A DNA stretch of 64,000 bases from NCBI GenBank assembly GCA_013146195.2, contig CM028377.1, positions 172,778,355 through 172,842,354 of the forward strand, in the 5' to 3' direction. Made by a program: the position numbers and the translations under genes. Origin of the DNA: Codonopsis lanceolata (Eukaryota; Streptophyta; Magnoliopsida; Asterales; Campanulaceae). Of this stretch, positions 12,961-24,230 are shown piece by piece (the stretch's first letter is position 1; each line of letters begins with the position of its first letter). The notes beneath the pieces are model-generated. The model was given only the letters and a program-made list of their open reading frames with translations, made no database searches and was not told the origin of the DNA.

Positions 12961-13218
12961 CTCCCACCGTACCTAAATTATCGTGCATCTTTCTTTTTTT
13001 GTCCGTCCCAAAATAATTGTTCATTTTGAAATTTGTCTTTTTAGAACATCACTTTTACCACTTTACCCTTACTTTTTCACTCTACTTTAATTATGGGCCA
13101 CATATACATGAACATTAAAAGAAACTACACATTAAATCAATATAAATAATCAAGTCAATTACTTTTTCTTAAACTGTGCATCGGGTCAACCCAAACGATT
13201 ATTTAGGAACGGAGGGAG
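12961..13218. mobile_element. Stowaway-like MITE about 245 bp upstream of the PPR start codon
   Basis: The left end CTCCCACCGTACC at 12961 and right end GGAACGGAGGGAG at 13218 are inverted and flanked by TA. Sub-terminal sequence is also inverted (AAATTATCG and CGATTATTT). It lies in the probable promoter or 5' region of the PPR gene, whose ATG is at 12716, so it could affect that promoter. Confidence 0.8.
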
Positions 13219-13350
13219 TATTTATTTTTTTGGACGCCAAGGATGAAGGGAGCTAATTTCGTTGTTAGGTACTCATTTGTAAATTTGTGTTTTGTTTCTG
13301 CCAACAAACCAATTAAGATAAAATAATTAACTCAAGGCAAAAACAACTTA

Positions 13351-14291
13351 GACTCCGTTTGTTTTACGTAAAATTATTTCCAGAAAATGATTTTTGGAAA
13401 ATAATTTCCGAAAAATCAAAAGATTTCATTTTCAGGTATTTGGTAAATATTTTGAAAATATGTTAGAAAACATTTACGGGTGTTTGGCAAACACACGGAA
13501 AATGTTACGGAAAACAATATATGAATAAATACAAAAATAGAAAATAGAAAATGAACAATATTTAGGATGTCCCTAGAAAAATCAATAAGGACCATCTTTT
13601 TTTAATAAGATCCATCTTTTTTTAATCTCACAATTACAAATAATTTTTTTGATAATTGATATGAAAAAAAAACGTTTTAAAATAGAAAATAGACAATGTT
13701 TAAGATGTCCCTAGAAATTGTTACGAAAAACTATATATGAATAAATACAAAAAAAAACATATTATAATATTAATGCACATATTGAATATAAAATAATGTT
13801 GAACATTAAGTAATTTTTCTTTAGTAACCCTCAATTTATCATTAATGATGTCAAATCAATATCTATCTTTTTTCAATCTCACAATTACAAATAAAAAAAT
13901 TAATAATTGATATGAAAAAAAAACGTTTTAAAATAGAAAATTAACAATGGTTAGGATGTCCCTAAATAATATAGTTGATACTAATTTTAGAAAGTAGTAA
14001 GCATTTATTAAAATTATAATTTATAAAGAGTGTGCACAAACTTTATTTATATTTCTAAACTATTTATTTGTTGAGTGAAATATTGTGTGTGTAAGTAAAT
14101 ATGTGCAATTGTGAAAGGGGACGGAGGGTGCCCGAACATTTGGAAAATGACTTACGGAAAATGAATCCGTAAGTCATTTTCCGGAAAAGAAGCCTTCATT
14201 TTCCGTTGACTGTATTTTCCTAATGTTACCAAACACCGGAAAATGAGGAAGACATTTTCCGGAAGTCATTTTCCGTGAAACAAACGGAGTC
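13351..14291. mobile_element. 941-bp MITE-like element, TIR GACTCCGTTTGTTT, TSD TTA
   Basis: GACTCCGTTTGTTTTACG at 13351 is matched by CGTGAAACAAACGGAGTC ending at 14291. Both sides are flanked by TTA (13348-13350 and 14292-14294). Sub-terminal ATTTTCCGGAAAAT motifs recur at both ends. No coding capacity is visible. The 3-bp TWA duplication suggests PIF/Harbinger mobilisation. It directly abuts the next foldback element. Confidence 0.82.
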
Positions 14292-14294
14292 TTA

Positions 14295-15940
14295 TGTATG
14301 ACAAGACGGGTAGAGCTATTTATGTTAAATGAGTTAAAATTTAAAATCTCAACATAACCCCTTATTTTTTTTAGAAATTACAGTGTCATCCTCGCGTTTA
14401 TATATGAAAAGTGTCACTCTTCACTGCTAACGGTGTAACTTTTTTAGCCTAAAATATGTCATTTTTAGCACTAAAAGTATATCTTTACATCTTTAATTAA
14501 AATTATTATTTTTTCCTAAAAAAATATCACTTGTTGCCTTAAATGTATCTTTTTTTGTCTTAAATGTATCACTTTTGCTTTGAAAAAGTATTGGTTTGCA
14601 TTATAAATGAAAATCATAATTTTTGGTGTTAAAGTATCCCTTTATAACATTAAAAGTATCACATTTTAGTATTACATGTATCATTTTTGTCTTAAAAGTA
14701 TCACTTTGCATTTTAATGAAAATTATAATTGTTTTGCTCTTGATAGTGTCACTTTTGACCTTAAAATGTGTCACATTTACCTTTCATATTATCACGTTTG
14801 CTTTTAAATGTGTTACTGGTGTTTCATCAAATCTCGTTAAGGTCCGTCAAGCATCTCAAGGCAAATAAGGCTAACGGAAAGCTAACGGGGCTCAGATGAT
14901 GAAATTGCAAGGTTAGCGAGGAAGAATATTTCGACACCAAATGTTAGAACAACAAGGCAGCGAAGCGCCCCTAAGGGGGTGGCTCAGTGGTAGACATGGG
15001 GCTTCACATAGTGTGAGATCTCAGGTTCGATTCCTTCCCATGCCCCCCTTAGGAGGAAAAATAAATAAATAAATAAATAAATAAATAAAAAAAACAAGGC
15101 AGCGAAGCAAAATCAGAAAGATTTTACCAATACATTAATGAATACTTTTGTTAATTGCTCTGGTGCCCTTCTTGTTTCAGATCGTGCGTCGGTGTCCTCT
15201 CTCTTTTTAAACTTTACTTCCAAAGTCCATTTATGCCCAGACTTTGCATTTTAGTTCTAAATTAACTTAAAACTTTAATTAACTTCATTTTTAATGCTAA
15301 ATATCACTTTGTGATCAAAAGTGACACATTTAAGGATAAAAATAACAAACAAAAAAATGACACTTTGTACGTTAAAAATGTAATAATTTTCGTTAAAATG
15401 TAATGTAACACTTCTAGAGTCAAAAATAACACTTTTAATATTAAAAGATGACAAATTTAATTCAAAATAGTGAGATTTTTAATGCCAATGATGACGATTT
15501 TTATTTATAATGAAAAGTAACACTTTTAGGAACAAAAGTTGCACATTTTATGCTAAAATGTGATACTTTTAATGCTTTAAAGTGACATTTTTAATGCTAT
15601 AAAATGACATTATCACTGTTTCACATCAAAAGTAACGATTTTCATTTATAATGTAAAGTGACCATTTTAAAAGCAAAAGTGACTCATTTAAGGTAAAAAA
15701 TAACACATTTAAAACAAAAGGTAACAATTTTTAAAAGAAAAAAAAGTGATAATTTTAATTAAAGAGGTAAAGTGACACTTCTACGGCCAAAGTGACCATT
15801 TAATGTTAAAAAGTTACACTTTTAATACTAAAAAGTGACACTCTTCATGTATAAACGTGAGGGGTGACGCTGCAATTTTTCAAAAATCGAGGGGTTGAGC
15901 TGAAATTTATGAATCTTGGTCCATTTAGCATGGATATGTC
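14295..15940. mobile_element. Foldback / long-TIR non-autonomous element
   Basis: The left flank around 14330-14430 (AACATAACCCCTTATTTTT, GTGTCATCCTCGCGTTTATA) reappears inverted at about 15840-15910 (TATAAACGTGAGGGGTGACG, then GAGGGGTTGAGCTGAAAT). Inside both arms, variants of AAAAGTGTCACTTTT recur dozens of times in opposite orientation. A direct AGTCTTA at 14288-14294 and 15941-15947 is the likely TSD. No open frame longer than 81 aa exists. It is best read as a long-TIR, MULE-like or foldback element; the exact ends are approximate. Confidence 0.65.
14967..15092 (+). mobile_element. tRNA-derived SINE with 16-bp TSD
   Basis: A pol III A-box-like block (GTGGCTCAGTGGTAGA) and B box (GGTTCGATTCC) are spaced as in a tRNA gene. 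They are followed by a short body and an (AAAT)n/A tail. The 16-bp duplication AACAAGGCAGCGAAGC is perfect at 14951-14966 and 15093-15108. A complete, young-looking SINE of only about 126 bp has inserted into the foldback element. Confidence 0.92.
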
Positions 15941-16190
15941 AGTCTTACGAATTAAGATCTATAATAGTGTTACATGAGACCTACTCTTAACTAAATTATT
16001 AATATAATGCATAGGTTTTTTTAGGACAAGTCCATATGAGACCATTATTAAAATAATAACAAAAGTAATGGTAAATTGATTTAAAAAAATCAAAAAATAA
16101 AATTTTACAAAGAAGATAAGATTTTTTAAAACTGATAAAAAAATAAAGCAGGACAATAATTTAGAGATAGAAAGAGTATTAACTTATTGC

Positions 16191-16191
<1 letters not shown>

Positions 16192-16224
<33 letters not shown>
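16192..16224. repeat. (TA)n microsatellite
   Basis: A pure TA run of about 16 units lies between the foldback element and the MULE. No gene is recognisable between 15948 and 16376. Confidence 0.95.
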
Positions 16225-16226
<2 letters not shown>

Positions 16227-17099
16227 ACTAATCCTCGATTGATTCACGAGTCGAACATAAACATAATGACGTTAAAAGAATAGCTCAAATTCAAGACCTA
16301 TGATTAAACTATAACATCTCATTATATCTACCGATAGTCGCACCATATTATTTTATTTACTTTTTAATATTTAATTAGAATTTAATGGCTTAATATCACT
16401 TTTAGCACTCTAACTTTACCTACTTTTTTACTTTTGGTACTCTTTGTACTCTTTTTATCAAATTTCATCCTAAACGTTTTTAAGTTTCATCAATTTTCAT
16501 ACTTTCCATCACATTTATGTCAAGGGCAAACGGAAAACCTGTTGTTGGAAATGCTTGGAAACCGGCTACATCACTTGGTCTTGGTATCAAGTGAGATAAA
16601 AGGGAAATAAAGGTTTATGAGCCCGACATTTCTTCCCCAATTCCTCCTCCTTCCCCAATTCTGCCCCCTTTTCTTTAGAACCATAATCCCCGAATTTCTT
16701 CCATATTTCTTCGAACAATATCACATCAACCCCGAATTAAACTGATTAAAACCCTAAACTGAGTGCAATTGAAACCATAATCTGTCTGTCAGTCTACAAT
16801 TCGAACTCCTATGATGAGAAGAAGCAAGGATGCGTCTCAACCAGATTACAGTTTGTTATGTGTCTTCAATTTAAGCTCTCTTGTCATTCGTTCATGGATT
16901 ATTGTTTGCTAGCTTATAATCTAAATTGTTGCTAAAAAATCATATTTGTTTGGAAAATTTTATTTGGAGACAAGCTTAGACTTGTCTTAGCTTATAGTTA
17001 GCTTATTATATTTTCTGAAAATTAGTAGAAATAGTATTGTTGTTAGCTTATTGTATTTTCTGAAATTGTTGTGTGAGTTGATATATATTTCTCTTTGTT

Positions 17100-18775
17100 G
17101 TACACCCTGAATTGGATGTCATTTCCTTAACAATGAAAATTGTCCATGGTGGTGTTATGAAGCATGACCCTAAAATATATTTTGAAAAAAAGATAGATTT
17201 TTTTGATTGGGTGGATAGAGAGAGTTTTAGGATTATTGACTTGAGGATTTTGTAGTTAAATTATGTTACAATTTTGAAATGGTTAATATTTGACATCAAC
17301 CTGAGAAAACTATATTCATGGGTTGTAATCTTATTGCCACTGAAAGAGAATAAAAAACCCTACTTTGGTCTATACCTACTAAGAAAGAGGTAAAAATCTA
17401 CTTAAAGCATCTTGAAACAATTCCTAAAAATCCCACCATTCCATAAAATCATACATATTCAAATCTTCAAACTGATAATGACCCTTCTATCACTTCACTT
17501 TTCTTGATAATGATCATGAAGAAAACCCAAATGTCAATGTTTATTTGTCTTCTGATTCATCTTATTCTGAAGAAGTTAATGAATCTAAATATGATATGGA
17601 AGAGGATGATAATGAATTTGATAAGTATGTTGATTCGGGTGTTGAGTTTGATGGTGTTGTGGGGAAGGGAAAGTCAGTGCAAAATGAATATGTGAGTGAG
17701 ACTATGATTAATAGGATGGACGAGAATGGTGATAAGGAACTCTCTGATAGTGATGACTTTGAGAGCATCTTGAGTAGTGATAAGGAACCAAAAACAAAAT
17801 ATCACAAACACAATCCTAAAATTGATAAGAACCCTGAATTGAAATTGGGAACCATATATAGTAGCTTAAGTGAAAGATGTTATTAAAACATTTTATCTTA
17901 GAATGGGGGTGGTTATGAGGTTTGATAGGAATGATAGCAAAAGGTTAAGAGCAACTTGTAGAAATGAAGGATATGAATGGTATGCATATGCTACACCAAT
18001 GCAAAATGAAAAATCATGGCAATTGAAATGTTACAATCCAAATCATACACAATGTGGATGGAACTACTACAACCCAAGTATTATGTGTGGTTGGATTGGA
18101 AGGACATTCATGAGGAAATTCAAAGATAATCCAAGGTTAGGAATCAAGGAATTCATGAATGAGTTGTGTACCAAACTTAAGGTTAATGTATCAAAACAAC
18201 AAGCATATCGAGCAAAAAAAGAAAGCCAAACAACTACTAGAAGAGACTTTGAAGCAGCAATTTCACCAAATAAGATAATATTGCCTAGAATTGCTTAGGT
18301 CAAATCCAGCGTCAATTGTGGTTTTGAAACTGTCAGATGTTGAAACTGGTAAGCCTACATTTCAAAGGCCTTACATTTGTTTTGATGCTTGTAAAAAAAT
18401 GTTTCAGTTTTGTAGGAATATGATAGGGGTGGATGGGTGTTTTTTGAAAGGCTCTCAAGGTGGATAGTTGTTGACAACAATTGGGGTTGATCCAAACAAT
18501 CAAATGTTTCTCATAGCTTATGTAGTGGTTGAAAATGAAACAAAAGACTCTTGGACTTAGTTCTTGTCATTGTTAGAAAGTGACATAAGCTTTGAAGATC
18601 AATATGAATGAACATTCATGAGTGATAAATAAATTGAAGAGATGTCAAAATCTTTGAAGTGTGGACAATGTGGAGTAATTGGACATAATTCAAGAAATTG
18701 TAACAAAAAGAATCCCAATGCAGACTTTGTTTCACAACCTGGTGATGTTGAGATTCCCTTAACTGGACCTTAACT
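17100..18775 (+). pseudogene. MULE transposase (MURA-like), internally deleted
   Basis: Pieces in order: an N-terminal VHGGV-type motif near 17145; an acidic linker (17545-17860); a MuDR-type DNA-binding region with RLRATCRNEGYEWYAYATP (17870-18295); then the catalytic-core start, where IGVDGCFLKG and a following LLTTIGVDPNNQMFLIAYVV block mark the first acidic residue (about 18300-18620). After the MSD motif the frame jumps straight to a CCHC knuckle (KCGQCGVIGHNSRNC, about 18655-18705), so the middle and C-terminal catalytic segment and SWIM domain are missing. Several stops and frameshifts are present. The element cannot mobilise itself. Confidence 0.88.
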
Positions 18776-19439
18776 TGTTTCACAGCCCCAAGCATAGCCT
18801 GTCACAACTAAAAGCAACCAACCTCTCATCAAATGCTTCAAAATTACTTGTAAGTTTGTCAAATTGTTTTACTAATAATATTAATTTTCTAATGATATTT
18901 ATTATACTGACTTTGTAATAATCTTCGGGTTAAAAGAAAGAGAGGTTCAAGCAATGTGGGGTGAATATAAGAGGCAATACAAATAGAATTTCTTCTGTAA
19001 ATGTAAGAAATGTAATTTCATCATTTCATATTCAATTTTTTGACTAAAAGTGCGACTTTGGCTTTTGTTTTTAATGTGAATCAAACATCAACAATCGGTA
19101 CTCCAATTATTGTAAGGGGAGGAGTGAATTACATTACCGTGGCCAATTTGAGACATGCAATTAGAGGTGGAACTGGAGGTGGAACTTCAACAAATGCACA
19201 AGGGCAAGATAATCCAAGTGGCAAAGACAAGATATAACCTTTGAATTTGTGTTGTGCTTTTGGAGTTGGCCTCTGAATTTGTGTTAAACTTTGTTGTAAA
19301 ACTTTATCTAGATTTGAGTTGAAATTTGGTATTTGGTAGTTATAAAACAATGTTGATGTATGGATTTGAGTCGGAATTAGAGTTTTGGATTTGAGTTATC
19401 AAACAACATTGTTGTATGGATTTTAGTCAGTTGTAATAT

Positions 19440-19870
19440 GGATTTGTGTTGAGTTATGTCAATACACCTGTGATTCAATCAGTTGTAATATGGATTTTCA
19501 AGGGTTACAAGTGCACCTCCAATTCCAGGTTGTTGTCTTGGTTCATTTATCAACACAAATTTGCCATAGCAGAAGGTTAAAATTTGCATGTATGTCCATG
19601 TTGTTTTTCAGTTGTTGTGTTGGTTACAACTTACATCTAAGGTTTACAACTTCAATCTAAGGTTTACAACTTACAACTTCAATCTAAAATTTGCACGTAT
19701 GCCATTGCAATTAGTACTCCAATATATGGTTTACAACTTACATAGCAATCAAAACACATCTAAGGTTACAACTTCCATGCAATCAAAGCACATCTAAGGT
19801 TTACAATTTCCATTGCAATCAAAACACATCTCACTGTAATCAAATACACAATTTGCCAAAGTCTTCAAAA
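19440..19870. repeat. Short direct repeats in MULE 3' region
   Basis: Variants of CATCTAAGGTTTACAACTT and CCATTGCAATCAAAACACAT alternate five or more times between the transposase remnant and the GRF gene. It is non-coding and resembles sub-terminal repeat clusters of MULEs. Confidence 0.6.
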
Positions 19871-19972
19871 CACATGTATCAAATACAACTTCCATTGCAA
19901 TCAATTAATAGATTTAAAAAACTGATTATATTTAGATAATTGTAAATTTGTAATGTTTTTACATAACTATAA

Positions 19973-20485
19973 TTACATACCAAAAATCATGACCATACAA
20001 AAGAAAAATATAATTGACATTCCAATAAACACCCATCTAACTTTTTTTGTCAACCACATAACTTCAGTCTTCATGGCCTCAACCATGATATTTGTCATCA
20101 TCAATTCAGCTTTCATTTCAGTCTCTTTCATCTTCAATCTATCTACTTTAGATTCAAATCTGTTCAACTTGACCAACAATCCCGGAATAATTTGTTTGAA
20201 CCTTTGGCATAATTCATTGTCCAACCATTTAAAAAATTCACGATATCCATCTTGCTGTAATATAAAAAAAAAAGTCATGTCTATCAACAAAATAAAACTA
20301 AACAAGAGGCAAATGCAATTAAAATTACCCCATATTAATTTTGGGCATGCACAATATCTTGTTCCTGGATTATTTATAGTCCAAGAAGTCTTCACTCCAA
20401 TCTTTATTCCACATCGACAATACATGTCTTCCACTTTCTTTGAGCTCCAACTACCATTTGAATAGGTTGGTGTCGAGTAATTCAT
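19973..20485 (-). CDS. GRF-type zinc-finger protein with coiled coil and C-terminal membrane anchor, inside the MULE
   Basis: Two exons on the minus strand: ATG at 20485 to about 20330, a short intron (GTAATTTT donor, CAG/AAG acceptor), then about 20250 to the stop at 19973. The first exon gives CRCG, then NPGTRYCAC, the left half of a GRF zinc finger. The second opens with REFFKWLD, matching the F-W-D end of the motif. A Lys/Glu/Met-rich helical stretch follows (about 40 residues), then a hydrophobic C-terminal segment (WVFIGMSIIFFFCMVMIF). GRF fingers bind nucleic acid in other families. The gene lies inside the MULE TIRs, convergent with the transposase, and its frame is intact, so it may be an accessory cargo or MULE-encoded protein. 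Confidence 0.72.
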   Translation of the reverse strand: MNYSTPTYSNGSWSSKKVEDMYCRCGIKIGVKTSWTINNPGTRYCACPKLIWGNFNCICLLFSFILLIDMTFFFILQQDGYREFFKWLDNELCQRFKQIIPGLLVKLNRFESKVDRLKMKETEMKAELMMTNIMVEAMKTEVMWLTKKVRWVFIGMSIIFFFCMVMIFGM

Positions 20486-20976
20486 TTTCAAAATCAGTTC
20501 GTACCTCAATGGGAGAGGGAGTGAGAGGTTTTTAAAAGTATTGAGAACCTAAATTGGGTACCTTGAAGGTATCAACTGAAAGGGGGCGGTGGGGGAGAAT
20601 GAGCTCGAACTGAGAAAGAAGAAGGCAAAGAAGAGAAAATGAAGTAAGAATTTGGAGGGAATTACCTTGAAGAATGAGTTCGAATTGAGATTTGAAGAAA
20701 TTGGGAACCAAGAAATATTAGGGCTCGAATAAGAAGAAATTGGAGGAGAGAAATTTGGGAAGAAATGAGAAAGGCTCACATGCTCACCTGATACGCACAA
20801 GTAGTAAGTGACGTAGCCAATTTCCAATCCTTTCCAACCTACAACAACAAGTCTTCCGTTTGCCCTTAAGAAAAAAAACGTTTAGGATGGAATTTGATAA
20901 AGAGAGTACAAAGAGTACCAAAAGTAAAAAGTAGGCAAAGTTGGGGCACCAAAAGTGATATTACCCAGAATTTAAT

Positions 20977-22079
20977 TAAAATAAAAGGAGAAAAAAAGTC
21001 AATCAGGTCACCCAACTTTTTCAAAATTTTCATATACTCTACTCGTAAATTATTTACTTAAACCACTGAACAATAATTTCGTCAACAAATTGTCTCATTT
21101 TTAGTCTTCTGTTAATTTTTGCTAGTAAGTGGGTTTGAAATATGAGAAACTGATGGTTGGTACCTTTTTAAAAAGTTTTTAACTATTACGGTAGATAAAG
21201 ACACTTTTATAATATTTTCCTAAAATGCCCTGATCCGTCTCCTTTCACAGCTCCAGTGTATTATTCCACAACTTCAGTGTATTCTTCCTAAATTGTTCGA
21301 AAATCACAATTGTTGGGGCAATAAAACGGGGATCGTACGAAAGACCTTTTTCCCAAATAAAAATACGTTGACCAAGTTTGGAATGGTACAAAACACCTCA
21401 CCCTACAATCCAATTGGATAAATTGCAGACTAGTCCACTTTCCCAAATATTTAACCCTTTAAGTACCTCTTTTTTTTTCAACCGCATAAGTCCACTTTGT
21501 AAAAATTCTTCCTTGAATGCCCGTTCGTTGAAGACATGGTATCTTCTCATCGTCACGAACTCGTCTCTCTCCTCCCCATTTCTGTTATGTTCTTAATTTA
21601 TTCAATTGAAGATGACTAATTCTGTTGAATTGATCGAGCCCTAGAATTGCGCATGAAATTCACAGGGATGGAGAGGAAGAGAGTGGAGAGGTCGGGTGGT
21701 GAAGAACACTTATGTGTTTCACCTAGGATTCGACTAATTCACCACCTTAAGGTCATTAACTTCCACTCTCTTTCCTCTTCATCTATCAATCTTCGGTTTC
21801 AGCAATACATCGAGAATTGCTTTATTATCTGGATCGAGGGTGAAAATTAGTGTACTGTTCAGTCGTGCTATAACTTATGAATTTTTGCTTGAATTTGATG
21901 CCTTGTCATTAGCTAATTAGTGTGATATACTGCAACATAATAAAGTTGAGATTTTCATTTCAATTATATTCTTCTTCTTCGTCGTCGTTATGTTTAGATT
22001 CACTTTGTGTGTTTATATGCATATAAACTGTTTGATGAAATGTCTTAATATGAACTTGTTTGTTATTGGACACCTTTTC
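20977..22079. other. Intergenic stretch, TE debris
   Basis: No supported gene. Sequence after the MULE (AATCAGGTCACCCAACTTT) resembles the end of another worn TIR element. The open frames at 21378-21596 and 21647-21850 show no recognisable domain or splice context. Confidence 0.4.
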
Positions 22080-22560
22080 AATCACGACGCATTAATTTTG
22101 AATTACGATGCATCATTTGTGAATCGTGACGCATCGTTTGGTCTGGGCTCGATCCTGATTCAAAATTTGATTTCCGATGCACAAACTAGATTACCCAAGA
22201 AGAAAAACTCGATGCATAAATTTTTAGATTTGTGATGCACGATTTGGAATTAGTAAATCCCGATGCACAATTTTGATTTCTGATGCACAAACTAGATTAT
22301 TCAAGCAGAAGATTCCGATGCACAATTTTGGATTTGCGATGTATAGTTTTAAATTAGTAGATCTCGATGCACAATTTTGGGTTTAAGATGCACAATTTGG
22401 AATTAGTAAATCCCGATGCATAATTTTGTACAAATTGGATTATCCAGGCAGAAAATCCCGATGCACAATTTGGAATTAGTAACTCCTGATGCATAATTTT
22501 GATTTCCGATGTACAAACTGGAATTGAGATGCATCGACTTGAAATTGCGATGCAGCGCAT
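22080..22560. repeat. Irregular GATGCAC-motif repeat cluster
   Basis: GATGCA/GATGCAC recurs about fifteen times at 15-40 bp spacing. It alternates with AATTTTGGATTT, GAATTAGTAAATCC and CAAACTAGATTA(T/C)CC. Higher-order units of about 90-120 bp are partly visible. Reading frames cross it in both directions only because stops are sparse. Confidence 0.8.
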
Positions 22561-22959
22561 GCCTGATTGAATTTCATTAAGGATACACTCGTGCTACTGC
22601 TCTAAAAGATATTCTTTAGCAGTTAAAAATAAAAATCACGTCATTTTCATATTGAAAATCAGGAGGGCACCGGCCCCGTTGTCACCCATTCCAATTTCCA
22701 AGTGAAGTTATATGATTAGTACTCCATACCTTATCATCTTATTAATATGATTTGACTCTTTACGAATAACTTCTCCATGAACAATGAGTTATATCTTATC
22801 GTTCTATGTATAATCTTTTTCAGTGAAATACATTAAAGAGTAATATTGGTAAGAGCGGTCACATTTAATAAATTTAACCTTAATCATAATTATAATCAGT
22901 GTAATTTACTTGTAATTATCTTGGTTACCTTCTTAATAATAATAAAAATAAGTGTGACA

Positions 22960-23198
22960 GTCCCTCGAGGCATAGCCAAGTGGTAAAAGGAGGGGGACAT
23001 AAGATGCTGGAGGCATGCAGCGTGGGTTCGATACTTGGTGGAAGCACTTTGCTTTCTTACGAGGTTGGACCTTGTATGTGTTATCGATTGCTCAAAGCCT
23101 GTATCATTTCGGGCACATCTCGCGATTTTCCTGGTAGTAGCAATGAGGGACCGGAACTACTACCCCAGGATTCAACCTGGTTAAAAAAAAAAAAAAAA
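22960..23198 (+). mobile_element. tRNA-derived SINE (about 239 bp) with 9-bp TSD
   Basis: A-box-like CATAGCCAAGTGGTAA and B-box GTGGGTTCGATAC lie at tRNA-like spacing near the 5' end. They are followed by a tRNA-unrelated body and a T-free A17 tail. AGTGTGACA flanks it at 22951-22959 and 23199-23207. It is a different SINE family from the copy at 14967. Confidence 0.9.
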
Positions 23199-23281
23199 AG
23201 TGTGACAATTGCACTTAACATATTTGTTAATTTTCTGGCACCTCTCTAACACGGTTCATAAATTTGGATGAGTGATTTATT

Positions 23282-23606
23282 GGGTTAATTACTTTTTTGA
23301 CCATCGTACAAATTGAGGATAACCAATTTAACCAATGAACTTCAAATATCTAAAATATGACAAACATCCTCTTGATTTGGGCAAAATGTGACCAATGTCG
23401 TTAACTAGACATCAAAATTGGTAATGGAGTTGCTGGCGTGGACTGTGGCTACGTCAATAGCTCCGTTATCAATTTGGATGTCCAGTTAACAACATTAGTC
23501 ACATTTTGTCAAAATCATGAGTAGATTGGTCACATTTTCGATAGTGGAAGTATGTTGGTTAAATCGGTTATCCCTAATTGGTACGATAATAAAAAAGTAA
23601 TTACCC
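23282..23606. mobile_element. 325-bp TIR MITE (MULE-like ends)
   Basis: GGGTTAATTACTTTTTTGAC at the left and the inverted GGGTAATTACTTTTTTATTA at the right define TIRs extending about 70 bp inward (GATAACC, TTTAACCAA). A partial direct repeat ATTTAT flanks both ends. GGGTAAT starts resemble the MULE at 16387, suggesting related mobilisation. Confidence 0.7.
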
Positions 23607-23659
23607 ATTTATGGAAAGACTTCTTAACTCTCTTACAGATATTCCATCTTCTTTGCTTC

Positions 23660-24230
23660 GACGATCCTCTCATTGATCTTCATTTCACTATCAATTTGGT
23701 CATTAGAGATCATCTTATGACACCCCTTGGCTTAGATAACAATGCCTAGGATCCTTGAATTTGATCTTTGTTTCACTATCAGTTTTTTCATTAGAAATCA
23801 TCTTATGAGACCCATTGGCTTAAGATGACGTAACCTAGGATCCTCGATCTTCATTTCACAATTGATTTCGTCATTAGAGATCATCTTATGACACCCCTTG
23901 GCTTAGGTAACACAACCTAGGATCCTCGATCTTCATTTCACAATCGATTTTGTCATTAGAGATCATCTTATGACACCCCTTTGCTTAGATAACACAACCA
24001 AGGGTCCTCGATCTTCATTTCACTATTGATTACTTCATTAGAAATCATCTTATGAGACCCATCGGCTTATATGATAACCTAGGTTCCTCGATCTTCATTT
24101 CACTAGCAATTTCATAAATTAGAGATCATTTTATGTGACCCCTAGGCTTAGATGACAACCTAGGAAGCTATTCACTACATCTTATGTGACCCCTTGGCTT
24201 AGATGACAACCTAGAAAGCTATTCATTACA
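23660..24230. repeat. Minisatellite, about 82-bp unit, 6-7 copies
   Basis: The landmark TCGATCTTCATTTCAC starts at 23844, 23926, 24008 and 24088, giving periods of 82, 82 and 80 bp, with weaker copies before and shortened ones after. Each unit also carries ATCATCTTATGACACCCC and AACCTAGGATCCTCG. The last two units (24120-24230) lost the middle of the repeat. It is non-coding. Confidence 0.9.

Larger units (their letters stand above)
16387..20966 (+). mobile_element. Complete Mutator-like element (MULE) with TIRs and 10-bp TSD
   Basis: The left end (GGCTTAATATCACTTTT from 16387) and right end (reverse complement GGGTAATATCACTTTT, ending at 20966) begin TIRs of roughly 125-160 bp. They share the inner blocks ACTTTTGGTACTCTTTGTAC and AAGGGCAAACGGAA. 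AGAATTTAAT is directly repeated at 16377-16386 and 20967-20976. TIR length and a 9-11 bp duplication are typical of MULEs. It carries a decayed transposase on the plus strand and a convergent GRF zinc-finger gene on the minus strand. The length is 4580 bp. The perfect TSD suggests a moderately recent insertion despite the dead transposase. Confidence 0.93.

Noticed and set aside
14967..15060. tRNA gene candidate (A and B boxes)
   Set aside because: No acceptor stem, and a TSD plus A-rich tail show it is a SINE.
19973..20465. 170-aa plus-strand frame across the GRF gene
   Set aside because: It is the antisense of the GRF/coiled-coil/TM gene, whose minus-strand finger motif and splice sites are convincing.
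22960..23100. Second tRNA gene candidate
   Set aside because: Same reasoning: tRNA-unrelated body, poly-A tail and TSD identify a SINE.
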